Assembly (NCBI RefSeq): GCF_030691015.1 | Contig: NZ_JAUYFF010000008.1 | Coordinates: 62,001 to 126,000 of the forward strand | Length of the DNA: 64,000 nt | Source: Sulfuricurvum sp. | Lineage (GTDB): Bacteria > Campylobacterota > Campylobacteria > Campylobacterales > Sulfurimonadaceae | Direction of reading: 5' to 3' | Part shown: in pieces, positions 1 to 9,039 of the stretch | Numbering within the stretch: position 1 is the stretch's first letter | Layout of the letters: each line of letters begins with the position of its first letter | Program-made: the position numbers and the translations under genes | The notes under the pieces: model-generated | Told to the model about the DNA's origin: nothing | The model's database searches: none | Seen by the model: the letters and a program-made list of their open reading frames with translations, nothing else

Positions 1-1
1 A

Positions 2-232
2 GAAGAGTACCACTCCAAAGTTATCGATACCGTTATCGATACTCCGTTCGATCTCGTTGTCACCGTTTGCGATCATGCGCATGAGACCTGCCCGATGTTT
101 CCAAAGGCCGTTAAAACGATCCATGTAGCATTTGAAGATCCAAGCGGCAAAGAAGTGGAAGAGTATGCTAAAACATTAGCACTTATCGAAGAGACCCTCT
201 TGCCGATCATCCAATCCGAGTTGTGTGACTGA
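2..232 (+). CDS. Arsenate reductase-like low-molecular-weight phosphatase, C-terminal part
   Basis: The open frame enters from the left edge and encodes the last 76 residues of a protein related to thioredoxin-coupled arsenate reductases (low-molecular-weight protein tyrosine phosphatase fold). The segment VTVCDHAHETCPMFP carries the two cysteines that form the redox disulfide relay in that family, followed by a HVAFEDPSG segment typical of ArsC homologues. The N-terminal catalytic P-loop (CX5R) lies outside the window, so function cannot be confirmed here. It stops 2 bases before the start of an ArsP-type permease, so the two are probably co-transcribed and form an arsenic-resistance unit. 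An ordinary tyrosine phosphatase is less likely because of the paired cysteines. Confidence 0.75.
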   Translation, partial: EEYHSKVIDTVIDTPFDLVVTVCDHAHETCPMFPKAVKTIHVAFEDPSGKEVEEYAKTLALIEETLLPIIQSELCD

Positions 233-234
233 TT

Positions 235-1185
235 ATGTGGCAGGAGAGCGTCAACGTCCTCGTCTATGAATGGCTGAAAATGCCGCAAGGGGAGAAACTC
301 TCCGATGCTCTCAACTTTTTTATCTACGATACGGTAAAAATCCTCTTTCTCCTCACCACGATTATTTACGCGGTAACCCTTCTACGCTCGTACTTCTCTA
401 CTGAAAAAGTACGGGAGTATCTCAGTAAAAAACATGAATATACGGGGAATGTCCTCGCCGCGCTGTTTGGGATTATCACCCCGTTTTGCTCGTGTTCGGC
501 GATTCCCCTCTTTTTAGGTTTTTTACAAGCACGGATACCGCTTGGAGTGACATTTAGCTATCTGATATCCGCACCGTTGAACAACGAAATCGCCATTGCG
601 ATGCTGCTCACTATGTTCGGATGGAAAGTGGCGGCGTTGTATATCGGATTCGGTCTTCTCGTCGCTATTATCGGCGGGATCGTTATCGGCAGAATGGGGT
701 TGGAGAAAGAGATTCTCATAGAAGTTAAGCCGATTGAGGGGGAGATTCACGCCGAAAATCAGGTGATAGCGTTTAAAACACGTTTGAGTGATGCTTGGGA
801 TTACACCTTCGATATCCTCCGTAAAATTTGGCTCTATATATTGATCGGTGTCGGTGCGGGTGCCTTTATCCACGGCTATGTCCCGACCGAGTTTATCACC
901 TCTATCGCAGGGGCGGATAATCCATTTGCCGTTCCTCTCGCGACACTCTTAGGGGTTCCGATGTATTCCAACGCCGCAGGGGTTATGCCGCTTATCGAAG
1001 TGCTCACTTCCAAAGGGATGCTAATGGGGACGGCATTGTCGTTTATGATGGCCATCACCGCCCTCTCCCTCCCCGAAGCGATGATACTTAAGCGGATTAT
1101 GAGCCTCAAACTCATCGCCATCTTTTTCGGTACCGTAACGCTGGGGATTATGGGCGTCGGATATCTGTTTAATGCCATTTTATAG
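235..1185 (+). CDS. ArsP/DUF318-family permease
   Basis: A 316-residue polytopic membrane protein of the DUF318/YraQ/ArsP permease family. Hydrophobic segments start near residues 30, 75, 105 and 130, then a hydrophilic loop (about 160-185), then further segments from about 200 to the C-terminus. The family signature TPFCSCSAIP is at residues 82-91 and a second conserved stretch SAPLNNE follows near 120. Some members export trivalent organoarsenicals, and the arsenate-reductase-like gene directly upstream and a mini-thioredoxin downstream support an arsenic role here, by inference. The ATG lies 2 bases after the upstream stop with no clear ribosome binding site, suggesting translational coupling. 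Confidence 0.8.
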   Translation: MWQESVNVLVYEWLKMPQGEKLSDALNFFIYDTVKILFLLTTIIYAVTLLRSYFSTEKVREYLSKKHEYTGNVLAALFGIITPFCSCSAIPLFLGFLQARIPLGVTFSYLISAPLNNEIAIAMLLTMFGWKVAALYIGFGLLVAIIGGIVIGRMGLEKEILIEVKPIEGEIHAENQVIAFKTRLSDAWDYTFDILRKIWLYILIGVGAGAFIHGYVPTEFITSIAGADNPFAVPLATLLGVPMYSNAAGVMPLIEVLTSKGMLMGTALSFMMAITALSLPEAMILKRIMSLKLIAIFFGTVTLGIMGVGYLFNAIL

Positions 1186-1193
1186 GAGATAAT

Positions 1194-1454
1194 ATGAAAA
1201 TCGAAATGATGAACCACACAGGTGGAGTCAAAGCCTTTCTCGGTGGATTTAGTACCGAAGAGCTAAGTGCGAAAATCGAAGCGTGCCAGAGCGGTCAATG
1301 TGAGTGTGCATGTGATCCCGCGATCATGCAAAAAATCGAGGGAATTGAACTCTCAACAGTCGAAGGCGGCTCTACCATTACGATTACGGGTGATGTCAAT
1401 GCTGAAACCTTGGCACCAATGATGCAAGAGTGTCTTATAGGAGGAAAAGAATGA
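1194..1454 (+). CDS. Small Cys-rich protein of the permease operon
   Basis: An 86-residue protein of no family I can name. It has no signal peptide or membrane segment. A cysteine cluster, C31-x4-C36-x-C38-x-C40, sits in its middle with another cysteine at 80, a pattern that could bind a soft metal or metalloid. The ATG follows a GGAGAT ribosome binding site 8 bases after the permease stop, and its stop overlaps the next gene's start (ATGA), so it belongs to the arsC-arsP-like operon. A metallochaperone or sensor role for arsenic or mercury-like ions is conceivable but is only inference from context and cysteines. Confidence 0.6.
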   Translation: MKIEMMNHTGGVKAFLGGFSTEELSAKIEACQSGQCECACDPAIMQKIEGIELSTVEGGSTITITGDVNAETLAPMMQECLIGGKE

Positions 1455-1687
1455 AAATCGAAATTTTAGGGACGGGATGTGCGAAATGCAAAGCCCTCGA
1501 AGAGGCGACAAAACAAGCGGTGGCACTTAGCGGTAAATTCGCTCAAATCGAAAAAGTCGAAGACATTATGAAGATCATGGAATACAATGTCATAAGCACC
1601 CCAGGACTCGTTATCGACGGTAAAGTCGTGAGTACCGGAAAACTCATCAGTGTCGCCGAAATCGTCGATTTAATCAAAGCACACTAA
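1451..1687 (+). CDS. Mini-thioredoxin (small redox-active disulfide protein 2 type)
   Basis: A 78-residue thioredoxin-fold protein with a CAKC active site at residues 10-13 and the cis-proline region VISTPGLVIDGKVVS, as in the TM0996/thioredoxin_3 family. I chose the ATG at 1451 rather than the in-frame ATG at 1430 because it is preceded by AGGAGG (from 1439) and overlaps the upstream stop as ATGA. Such mini-thioredoxins are often encoded next to DUF318/ArsP permeases, where they are thought to donate electrons or handle a thiol-bound substrate. Here it is the last gene of the operon and ends 7 bases before the convergent antiporter gene. Confidence 0.85.
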   Translation: MKIEILGTGCAKCKALEEATKQAVALSGKFAQIEKVEDIMKIMEYNVISTPGLVIDGKVVSTGKLISVAEIVDLIKAH

Positions 1688-1694
1688 AGGATCA

Positions 1695-3290
1695 TTACTC
1701 AATAATAAGCTGAGATACCTGCTGGCTCATCACCTGATTTTCGATGATGATGTTGGTGATACCGAGTTCGGCAATAATGTTTTTTTCGTGTTGCGTATGT
1801 ACTTTGACAATAATTTTAGAGTTGTCGACAAACTGCTCTATGGTCTGGCATACGTGATAGAGTTTTGCGGGATTGTCGATAGCGACGATAACGTATTTTG
1901 CGAACTTGATATTGGCTTTTTTTAACACCTCTTTTTTGAGTGCATTACCGAAAATAGCGGGTTCCCCCATCTTCTGAATCTCGTGAAACGTGTTGATATT
2001 ATTTTCGATCGCAAGATAGAATTCACCTTTTTCTTTGAGGGCTACGGCAACGTTGCGTCCAAACTCTCCAAAGCCTAAAATAATCGTGTGGTCTTTTAAC
2101 TCATCCGAAAAGAATTCATTGGAAATGTTTTCATCCTCTTTTTTTATGAACATATCCGTTAATGGCGTTAAATGTTTCAAAATAAGAGGGGTAATGATCA
2201 TGGATAAGACAATGGTCGCAATCAACACTTGGCTGTAGGGCTGTGCAATCAGATCGTTTGATCGCGCCAGCTCCAAAATCGCCAGTGAAAATTCTCCTAT
2301 CTGTATAAGGCTGAGGGCTGTTTTAAGGCTGACTCTTTTACTTTCGTTGAGTCGTACAAGAGCGAAAATGATGATGAATTTTAACACCATAACGCCGATC
2401 AAAAGCCATACGATGATATGCCATTGAGCGATAAGGAGGAAAAAATCTATCTGCATCCCTACCGTGATAAAAAAGATCCCGAGCAGTAAATCCCGAAAAG
2501 GGATCAGATCGGCTTCTGCTTGATGTTTGTATTTGGTTTCGGCGATGAGCATACCTGCGATAAAAGCACCCAGAGAGTACGAAAACCCTAGGATATGGGC
2601 TAAATACGATGCCCCGATAGCCAAAAACAGAACGCTTCCGACAAAAAGCTCATCCGAGTTTGTTTTTAGGATTTGGGTTAAAAAAGGCTCCAATATATGC
2701 TTTCCGAATACCCATAAAAATGCCAACAAAATCACGGCACTGATAGCCATATCCTGCAATGCGGAGGATATATCATGAGCGCTGCTGCTCATAAATCCGA
2801 TGATAAGCAAAATCGGAATAACGGCGATATCCTGCATAATTAAAATTCCCAGTGATCGCTGTCCATGTCGGCGGTTTATCTCACCGCTTTCGTTTAAAAG
2901 TTTGAGAACAATAGCGGTCGAGGAGAGGGCAATGACAAGAGAGATAATAAAGGATGAGTTTTGATCGAGTTTCAAGCCGTAATGGGCAACAAGATACACG
3001 ATCGTGGAAGTGAGAAGAATCTGCAATGTCCCCGTTACAAATACCTCATGTTTCATCCGTTTCAAGTGCGCCAGAGAGAACTCAAGTCCGATGGTGAACA
3101 TCAAAAAGACAACCCCAAACTCGGCAATCTCTTTGAGATCGTGATTACTGACGGCATGATGAAGATCAAAGATATAGGCTATAGCCGTACCGGTAAAAAT
3201 ATACCCGATGATCGTAGGGAGATGAATTTTTCGGACAAAAATATTGATAAGGAGCGACAATAGCAATGTGGTTACAATAATCGTTAACAT
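1695..3290 (-). CDS. CPA2-family monovalent cation:proton antiporter with TrkA-N domain (KefB-like)
   Basis: A 531-residue inner-membrane protein. The N-terminal ~385 residues form the Na+/H+-exchanger fold of the CPA2 family with about 12 hydrophobic segments, including the conserved EFGVVFLMFTIGLEF segment near residue 57. The C-terminal ~135 residues are a RCK/TrkA-N Rossmann domain with the nucleotide-binding motif GFGEFG near residue 402. The architecture matches KefB/KefC and YbaL-type K+ or Na+ efflux systems gated by NAD(H) or glutathione adducts; the ion cannot be told from sequence. It is monocistronic in appearance, convergent with the permease operon and followed by other ion transporters. 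Confidence 0.85.
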   Translation of the reverse strand: MLTIIVTTLLLSLLINIFVRKIHLPTIIGYIFTGTAIAYIFDLHHAVSNHDLKEIAEFGVVFLMFTIGLEFSLAHLKRMKHEVFVTGTLQILLTSTIVYLVAHYGLKLDQNSSFIISLVIALSSTAIVLKLLNESGEINRRHGQRSLGILIMQDIAVIPILLIIGFMSSSAHDISSALQDMAISAVILLAFLWVFGKHILEPFLTQILKTNSDELFVGSVLFLAIGASYLAHILGFSYSLGAFIAGMLIAETKYKHQAEADLIPFRDLLLGIFFITVGMQIDFFLLIAQWHIIVWLLIGVMVLKFIIIFALVRLNESKRVSLKTALSLIQIGEFSLAILELARSNDLIAQPYSQVLIATIVLSMIITPLILKHLTPLTDMFIKKEDENISNEFFSDELKDHTIILGFGEFGRNVAVALKEKGEFYLAIENNINTFHEIQKMGEPAIFGNALKKEVLKKANIKFAKYVIVAIDNPAKLYHVCQTIEQFVDNSKIIVKVHTQHEKNIIAELGITNIIIENQVMSQQVSQLIIE

Positions 3291-3345
3291 TCTATCTCTG
3301 CCCTTAATTTTTTTAGCTTATTGTAACGCAAATATAAGAATGTTA

Positions 3346-4839
3346 TTAATGTCCACCCATCACTTTTTCAATTTCAGAGGGCTTATCGTGAATACCGAAG
3401 CGGTCAATGATGGTGCGGGTTGCTTCGTTTTGTCCGATTACCTCGACTTCTTTGCCCATATTACGCAGTTTTATCACCGCTTTATCGAGGGCGTAGACAG
3501 CCGTAATATCCCAAAAGTGGGCACGGGTAACATCAATAATGACATTTTTGACATCCTCTTTGTAATCGAACGCATCGGCAAAACGATCCGCTGAGTTAAA
3601 GAAAATCTGCCCGATGAATTTATAGACACGGGTACTGCTTGTCTCTTCGAATGATTTATCCCAATACATAAAATGGCTGATTTTATTGGCAAAAAATAAC
3701 GATGCGAGAAGTACCCCCGTAAAGACACCGAGGGCAAGATTATGGGTTCCGACAACGACAAATACGGTGGAGAGCATCACAATATTGGTCGAAAGAGGCA
3801 AGGTTTTCAACCCTTTGATCGAATCCCAGTTAAACGTGCCGATGGAGACCATAATCATCACCGCAACAAGTGCCGCCATCGGAATAATTTTGATCAAATC
3901 CGACATAAATACAACCATAATAAGCAACAGAACTCCTGCAATCAACGTCGAGAGTCGCCCTCGCCCTCCTGATTTTATATTGATAACCGACTGTCCGATC
4001 ATCGCACATCCTGCCATCCCCCCCATACATCCGCTGGCGATATTCGCAATCCCCTGCCCTTTGGCTTCTCGGTTTTTATCGCTGTCGGTATCGGTCATAT
4101 CATCGATAATCGTTGCCGTCATAAACGATTCCAACAGCCCTACCGCCGCCAATGCCACAGAGTACGGAAAAATAATTGCCAACGTATCAAAATTCAAAGG
4201 AACATCCGGCCAGAGAAAAAGAGGAAGCGTATCAGGAAGTTGCCCCATGTCGCCGACCGTGCGAACATCAATCCCCATTGCCACAACGACAAGGGTGAGA
4301 ACGACAATCGTCACGAGCGGTGAGGGAACAAGCTTTCCGATTGTAGGGATATAGGGAAACAAATAAATGATCCCCAGCCCCGCCACCGTTAGAGCATAGA
4401 CGTGCCATGTAACATTGGTGAGTTCAGGGAGTTGCGCCATAAAAATCAAAATCGCCAATGCGTTTACAAATCCAATCACGACGGTACGGGAAACGAAACT
4501 CATCAATACGCCGAGTTTGATATACCCAGCAAATATCTGCAATACCCCCGTCAATAATGTTGCCGCCATCAAATACTGCAATCCGTGCTCTTTTACGAGC
4601 GTTACCATGAGCAATGCCATAGCCCCCGTCGCGGCGGAAATCATCCCCGCACGACCACCGACAAACGCGATGACCGTAGCGATACAAAACGAAGCGTACA
4701 GCCCCACTTTCGGATCAACCCCAGCGATAATCGAAAACGCAATCGCTTCGGGGATAAGAGCGAGAGCAACCACGATTCCGGCGAGAATATCGCCGCGCAT
4801 GTTGCCGAACCACTCTTGTTTTGATGATAAAATCAGCAT
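3346..4839 (-). CDS. SulP-family inorganic anion transporter with STAS domain
   Basis: A 497-residue SulP transporter: a membrane domain from about residue 15 to 390 with the characteristic [19 protein letters not shown] segment in TM1-2, then a C-terminal STAS domain (about 400-490). SulP proteins carry sulfate, bicarbonate or dicarboxylates; the short length recalls bacterial BicA-type bicarbonate carriers, but no residue decides the substrate. I use ATG 4839 because a TAGGAG ribosome binding site precedes it, whereas the longer frame from 4875 has none. It is transcribed divergently from nhaA across about 340 bases; co-location with a Na+/H+ antiporter would suit a Na+-coupled anion uptake, which is inference. 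Confidence 0.88.
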   Translation of the reverse strand: MLILSSKQEWFGNMRGDILAGIVVALALIPEAIAFSIIAGVDPKVGLYASFCIATVIAFVGGRAGMISAATGAMALLMVTLVKEHGLQYLMAATLLTGVLQIFAGYIKLGVLMSFVSRTVVIGFVNALAILIFMAQLPELTNVTWHVYALTVAGLGIIYLFPYIPTIGKLVPSPLVTIVVLTLVVVAMGIDVRTVGDMGQLPDTLPLFLWPDVPLNFDTLAIIFPYSVALAAVGLLESFMTATIIDDMTDTDSDKNREAKGQGIANIASGCMGGMAGCAMIGQSVINIKSGGRGRLSTLIAGVLLLIMVVFMSDLIKIIPMAALVAVMIMVSIGTFNWDSIKGLKTLPLSTNIVMLSTVFVVVGTHNLALGVFTGVLLASLFFANKISHFMYWDKSFEETSSTRVYKFIGQIFFNSADRFADAFDYKEDVKNVIIDVTRAHFWDITAVYALDKAVIKLRNMGKEVEVIGQNEATRTIIDRFGIHDKPSEIEKVMGGH

Positions 4840-5181
4840 AGTAGCTCCTAAAAATATTTTATGTGTACCCTTCAATTACCGCTCTAAGCGACACGAAGCA
4901 AAGTGCTTTTAATACGAAAATAGGATTTCGGAAAGTGCAACAAAAACATGAAGATTTTCACAGTAAGTGAGAGAATTTTACTTAAAAGTGACTTACACCC
5001 GCATTAGCTTTCGTTTGAACGAGACGTTATCCAACTGTTTACTAAACAATTTTATACTTAGACTTCATTGGTAAAACTCCTTAAAAGAAGTTCTTCTCTT
5101 ATTCAGCAGCTAAAGAGAAGAATTATTCTGACTTCTTAACATTCACTCAAAAACGAATCTTTTTTACTTCCAAGGGAAAAT
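4840..5181. other. Intergenic region between divergent SulP and nhaA genes
   Basis: This 342-base AT-rich spacer is the longest stretch without a gene in the window. It must hold the divergent promoters for the SulP gene and nhaA. I see no convincing open reading frame. The only clear structure is the imperfect long hairpin at 5085-5137, described separately, which would lie in the nhaA leader if transcription starts upstream of it. Confidence 0.6.
5085..5137 (+). promoter_or_regulatory. Long hairpin in the nhaA leader
   Basis: TTCTTCTCTT (5091-5100) pairs perfectly with AAGAGAAGAA (5113-5122) around a 12-base loop. AAGAAG (5085-5090) pairs with CTTCTT (5132-5137), giving a two-tier stem with a 9-base internal bulge. 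It ends 44 bases before the nhaA start codon and lacks a T-tract, so it is not a standard terminator. It could be a cis-regulatory RNA; ion-responsive leaders of nhaA genes are known, but I cannot match this one to a described class. Confidence 0.45.
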
Positions 5182-6348
5182 ATGATCAGAACCTCACTAT
5201 TGAATTTTTTTAAACTCGAATCGGCTACCGGTATATTATTGGTTATAGCTACCGTATTTGCAATGATAATGGCAAATACCTCTCTTCAATCGTATTACGC
5301 TTCTCTTACCGCAATTCCTGTTGTCGTCAGCTTCGGGTCGCTTGTTATAGCTAAACCCCTCCTGCTTTGGATTAATGATGGGCTAATGGCCATTTTTTTC
5401 TTTATGATCGGACTTGAAATCAAACGAGAACTGATCGAAGGTTCACTCCGTGACCCCAAAGCGATTACCGTTCCGGCTTTTGCCGCGTTAGGTGGGATGC
5501 TTGTCCCCGCAATGATATATGCATGGTTCAACTGGAATGATCCTGTTGCCATTCAAGGATGGGCAATACCATCAGCTACCGATATCGCGTTTGCATTAGG
5601 AATCCTCACCCTTTTAGGGGATCGTGTCCCCAAAGGGCTGAAACTTTTTTTACTGGCACTCGCCATCATTGATGATCTAGGTGCCATCATAATCATTGCA
5701 CTGTTTTATACGGCTGATCTTTCGACAACATCACTCACTATCGCAGCTTCGATGATCGCACTTTTAGCTCTGATGAACCTTCGAGGAGTCATTAATCATA
5801 CTGCTTATATCCTAGTTGGCATCGTCTTGTGGACAGCGGTGTTAAAATCAGGGGTTCACGCTACCTTGGCAGGGGTTGTCCTCGGACTGCTAATTCCCCT
5901 GAAAAACAACCAAGCCTCTTTTCACGCACTCGAACATTCACTGCATGTTCCCGTCAACTATGTAATCCTCCCTCTATTTGCGTTTGTTAATACAGGGATT
6001 GGATTTTCCAATATATCGGCAAAAGATTTTTATGACAATGTCACTCTTGGTATCGCATTAGGGCTTTTCTTCGGAAAACAGGTGGGAGTATTTCTCTTCA
6101 GTATTTTGGCGGTGTGGATGGGATTTGGCACATTACCGCAAGGGGTAAATTGGAAGCTTCTTTACGGAGTTTCAATTCTCAGCGGAATCGGATTTACGAT
6201 GTCATTATTTATCGGATCACTAGCATTTGAAGAAGCCAGAGCAAGCGATATAGTGTTAACTGATGAGCGTTTAGGAATCTTGATGGGATCGATGATATCC
6301 GGTCTAATCGGATACATTGTGTTACGATTTTTTTTAAAAAAAAGCTAA
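5182..6348 (+). CDS. nhaA: Na+/H+ antiporter NhaA
   Basis: A 388-residue protein, the same length as Escherichia coli NhaA, with about 12 membrane segments. The ion-binding aspartate pair is present as D164-D165 in LAIIDDLGAI, and the conserved SATDIAFALG (residues 131-140) of the unwound TM4 is intact. It extrudes Na+ or Li+ in exchange for protons, controlling pH and sodium homeostasis. The ATG follows AAGGGAAA. A hairpin-forming leader precedes it. It is followed in the same direction by a P-type ATPase gene after about 100 bases. Confidence 0.95.
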   Translation: MIRTSLLNFFKLESATGILLVIATVFAMIMANTSLQSYYASLTAIPVVVSFGSLVIAKPLLLWINDGLMAIFFFMIGLEIKRELIEGSLRDPKAITVPAFAALGGMLVPAMIYAWFNWNDPVAIQGWAIPSATDIAFALGILTLLGDRVPKGLKLFLLALAIIDDLGAIIIIALFYTADLSTTSLTIAASMIALLALMNLRGVINHTAYILVGIVLWTAVLKSGVHATLAGVVLGLLIPLKNNQASFHALEHSLHVPVNYVILPLFAFVNTGIGFSNISAKDFYDNVTLGIALGLFFGKQVGVFLFSILAVWMGFGTLPQGVNWKLLYGVSILSGIGFTMSLFIGSLAFEEARASDIVLTDERLGILMGSMISGLIGYIVLRFFLKKS

Positions 6349-6456
6349 CTACAATGCTGATACAAGGGATACAAGAAAGAAGAGACTTGCAGTATTTAAA
6401 GTATGCTATTATATACAAAGGTTGGTTTAATATATAGCGAGAGAGAGGGTGCGTAT

Positions 6457-8967
6457 ATGCAGATTCCTGATTCACCATGGTCAAAACCCATTGATTCACT
6501 TTTAGAGGAATTAGAAAGCTCACGTGAGGGGCTTGACGCCAACGAAGCGGAAAATCGCTATACACAATTCGGCTCCAATTCCCTTATGGTAGAAGAGCGC
6601 TCCAAGCTCACCATGTTGATATCTCAATTTGCCAGCCCCATTGTTATCATTCTTATCGTTGCGGGGATAATCAGTTTTGTAATGGATCATACCAAAGACG
6701 CCATTATCATCCTAGCTATCCTCATCATCAATGCACTGCTGGGATTTTATCAGGAGCTTAAAGCCGAAACCTCTATTCGTGCACTCCAGCGACTAACCGA
6801 AAATCATGTGCGGGTATTGCGCAGCGGGATTGAGACGCTCCTCCCCTCTCATCAACTCGTCCCCGGCGATATCATCTTACTCGGCGAAGGAGATCTTGTC
6901 CCTGCCGATGCACGATTGATAGAATCGCACGCTCTGCAAGTGGATGAAGCGGTACTCACCGGTGAATCACTCCCATCCGATAAATCAGCCGACTCGGATG
7001 TCAACCCCGAAGCCCCTATGTATGAACGCCATAACTCACTCTATTCGGGAACCTCCATTTTACGCGGGAAAACAACCGCACTCGTGTGTGCAACGGCCTC
7101 TTCGACCGAAATGGCAAAAATTGCGGAAGCGGCACAAAAGATCTCCCCAGAATCTCCATTGACCCGTTCAATGCGCCATTTTTCAAAACAGCTGCTTATC
7201 GCTATTGTCCTTATTTTGTTCATTCTCGGTGCCTTTGCAATTGCCCAAGGACGCAGTATCGATGAGATGATCTCCTTTCTCCTCGCTCAACTCGTCTCCG
7301 CAGTCCCAGAAGGACTTCCGATCGTTATCACCCTCATTTTAGCGATAGGCGCGTATCGTCTCAGCCAGCATAAAATTCTGGTACGTCATCTCCCCTCCGT
7401 CGAATCGCTCGGAAGTACCACCGTTATCGCCACCGATAAAACCGGAACCATTACCGAGGGAATTCTCTCCGTTAAAAAGACGATGATACTCGATGAAGAA
7501 GAACTTTTACGTTGTGCGGCACTCTGCAACGATTCCTACGATGAAAAAGGGGACGGTATCGATGTCGCCCTCGCAAAGTGGCTCGGAGAGAATTTTCAGA
7601 TTTATCAGAAGCAGTTTGAACGGCTCTACTATCACCCCTTTGATCCCATAACGAGAATGATGGGGACGATCAACCGTATCGATTCAGCTGAAAAACTCTA
7701 TCTCAAAGGAGCCTACGAAGCCCTCCTCCCCCTTGCCCAAAATTCCCCTGCCGAACTCCAACAACTCAAGGATTCCCACGATAGTATGGCCTCCAAAGGG
7801 CTACGCGTTTTAGCCTTCGGTGTGAGCGATCAACACTGGGAAGATCCCATTCATGCACCGACACGTATTGTAGGACTTATCGCATTTGCCGATCGTCCCA
7901 AAGCGGATGCCGCAGAGGCGATAAAATTAGCCAAACGTGCCGGGATACGCCTCATCATGATCACCGGAGACAACCCCATCACCGCCGAAGTGATCGCCTC
8001 TGAAGTGGGATTGAACCATGCCGGACAAAAGATTCTCACAGGAGCGGAAATCGATACCCTCAGTGATGAGGATCTAACGAAGCGTTTGAAACAGACGGGG
8101 GTGATAGCCCGCGCTATGCCGGAGCACAAATACAGAATCGTCCAACTACTCCAAAAACAAGGCGATATTGTTGCCGTCACAGGAGATGGGGTAAACGATG
8201 TCCCTGCCCTCAAAGCGGCCGATTTGGGAATCGCTATGGGTAACGGAAGTGAAGCGGCGAAAGCCTCGTCAAAAATGGTACTCGTCGATAACAATCTAGG
8301 GGTCATCGTCGATGCGATCCGCCAAGGACGTGTTATCACTGATAATCTCCGAAAGGTCCTCTTTTATCTCCTCTCCACCTCTTTAGGAGAGATCATCCTC
8401 ATCAGCATGGCCATTTTGATGGCATTGCCACTCCCCCTACACCCGACCCAAATACTGTGGGTCAATATCGTCACCGATGGAATGTGTGATAAAACCTTTG
8501 CGATGTGCGACGAAGAGGAAGATGTGATGAAACGTCCTCTCAGACCTACAAGAATGCAGTTTTTTGATACACCGATGCTTTTTCGGCTGGGATGGTTTGC
8601 CCTCGTCACGGCCACCGTCACCATGGGATTATTCATCTACCTTCACACCCATAACTACCCTTATGAGTCTATCCTCAGTGCTACTTTTACCACCGTTGTA
8701 GCTGCCCAATGGCTCACTGCCGTTTTAGCCCAAAAAGAGTCTGAGCCATTTTTGAAGAATATCCGCCGCAGCCTTACTATCAACCCTTGGCTCTGGGTCG
8801 GAATATCGCTCGGGATACTTCTGCAAACCATCGCCCTCTATCTTTTACCGGAATGGTTCCATGTCGTACCACCTAGTGGAGAAATTCTCGGCTATGTCGC
8901 TATTGCACTGATCACTATTTTTATTTTGGATGAGGGGTATAAATGGGTGGAATACGCTAAGAAGTGA
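6457..8967 (+). CDS. P2-type cation-transporting ATPase (Ca2+-ATPase-like)
   Basis: An 836-residue P-type ATPase. Domains in order: N-terminal cation ATPase domain (1-60), TM1-2, actuator domain with TGES at 168-171, TM3-4 with PEGLP at 284-288, phosphorylation site DKTGT with D327, nucleotide-binding domain, hinge TGDGVNDVPALKAAD, and the C-terminal membrane bundle. The PEGLP motif places it in the P2 (Ca2+/Na+/Mn2+) class rather than with heavy-metal pumps. I use ATG 6457 after a GAGAGAGGG site; the in-frame ATG 6403 adds an unconserved leader. The window contains a second P2 ATPase at 50-52.7 kb, clearly a different subfamily member. Confidence 0.88.
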   Translation: MQIPDSPWSKPIDSLLEELESSREGLDANEAENRYTQFGSNSLMVEERSKLTMLISQFASPIVIILIVAGIISFVMDHTKDAIIILAILIINALLGFYQELKAETSIRALQRLTENHVRVLRSGIETLLPSHQLVPGDIILLGEGDLVPADARLIESHALQVDEAVLTGESLPSDKSADSDVNPEAPMYERHNSLYSGTSILRGKTTALVCATASSTEMAKIAEAAQKISPESPLTRSMRHFSKQLLIAIVLILFILGAFAIAQGRSIDEMISFLLAQLVSAVPEGLPIVITLILAIGAYRLSQHKILVRHLPSVESLGSTTVIATDKTGTITEGILSVKKTMILDEEELLRCAALCNDSYDEKGDGIDVALAKWLGENFQIYQKQFERLYYHPFDPITRMMGTINRIDSAEKLYLKGAYEALLPLAQNSPAELQQLKDSHDSMASKGLRVLAFGVSDQHWEDPIHAPTRIVGLIAFADRPKADAAEAIKLAKRAGIRLIMITGDNPITAEVIASEVGLNHAGQKILTGAEIDTLSDEDLTKRLKQTGVIARAMPEHKYRIVQLLQKQGDIVAVTGDGVNDVPALKAADLGIAMGNGSEAAKASSKMVLVDNNLGVIVDAIRQGRVITDNLRKVLFYLLSTSLGEIILISMAILMALPLPLHPTQILWVNIVTDGMCDKTFAMCDEEEDVMKRPLRPTRMQFFDTPMLFRLGWFALVTATVTMGLFIYLHTHNYPYESILSATFTTVVAAQWLTAVLAQKESEPFLKNIRRSLTINPWLWVGISLGILLQTIALYLLPEWFHVVPPSGEILGYVAIALITIFILDEGYKWVEYAKK

Positions 8968-9039
8968 TAATCTCTTCCCCTCTAGTGAAAAAAAAAGTGC
9001 TACACTATGCACATTATTTTTCCCAAGGACAGTTCTCGT

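Noticed and set aside
3686-4354. Long open frame on the plus strand inside the SulP gene
   Set aside because: It is an antisense shadow: Ile/Thr/Ser-rich translation without motifs, fully covered by a clear SulP coding sequence on the minus strand.
6403-6456. Longer N-terminus of the first P-type ATPase from ATG 6403
   Set aside because: No ribosome binding site precedes it and the added residues do not look like the family N-terminus; ATG 6457 after GAGAGAGGG is better.
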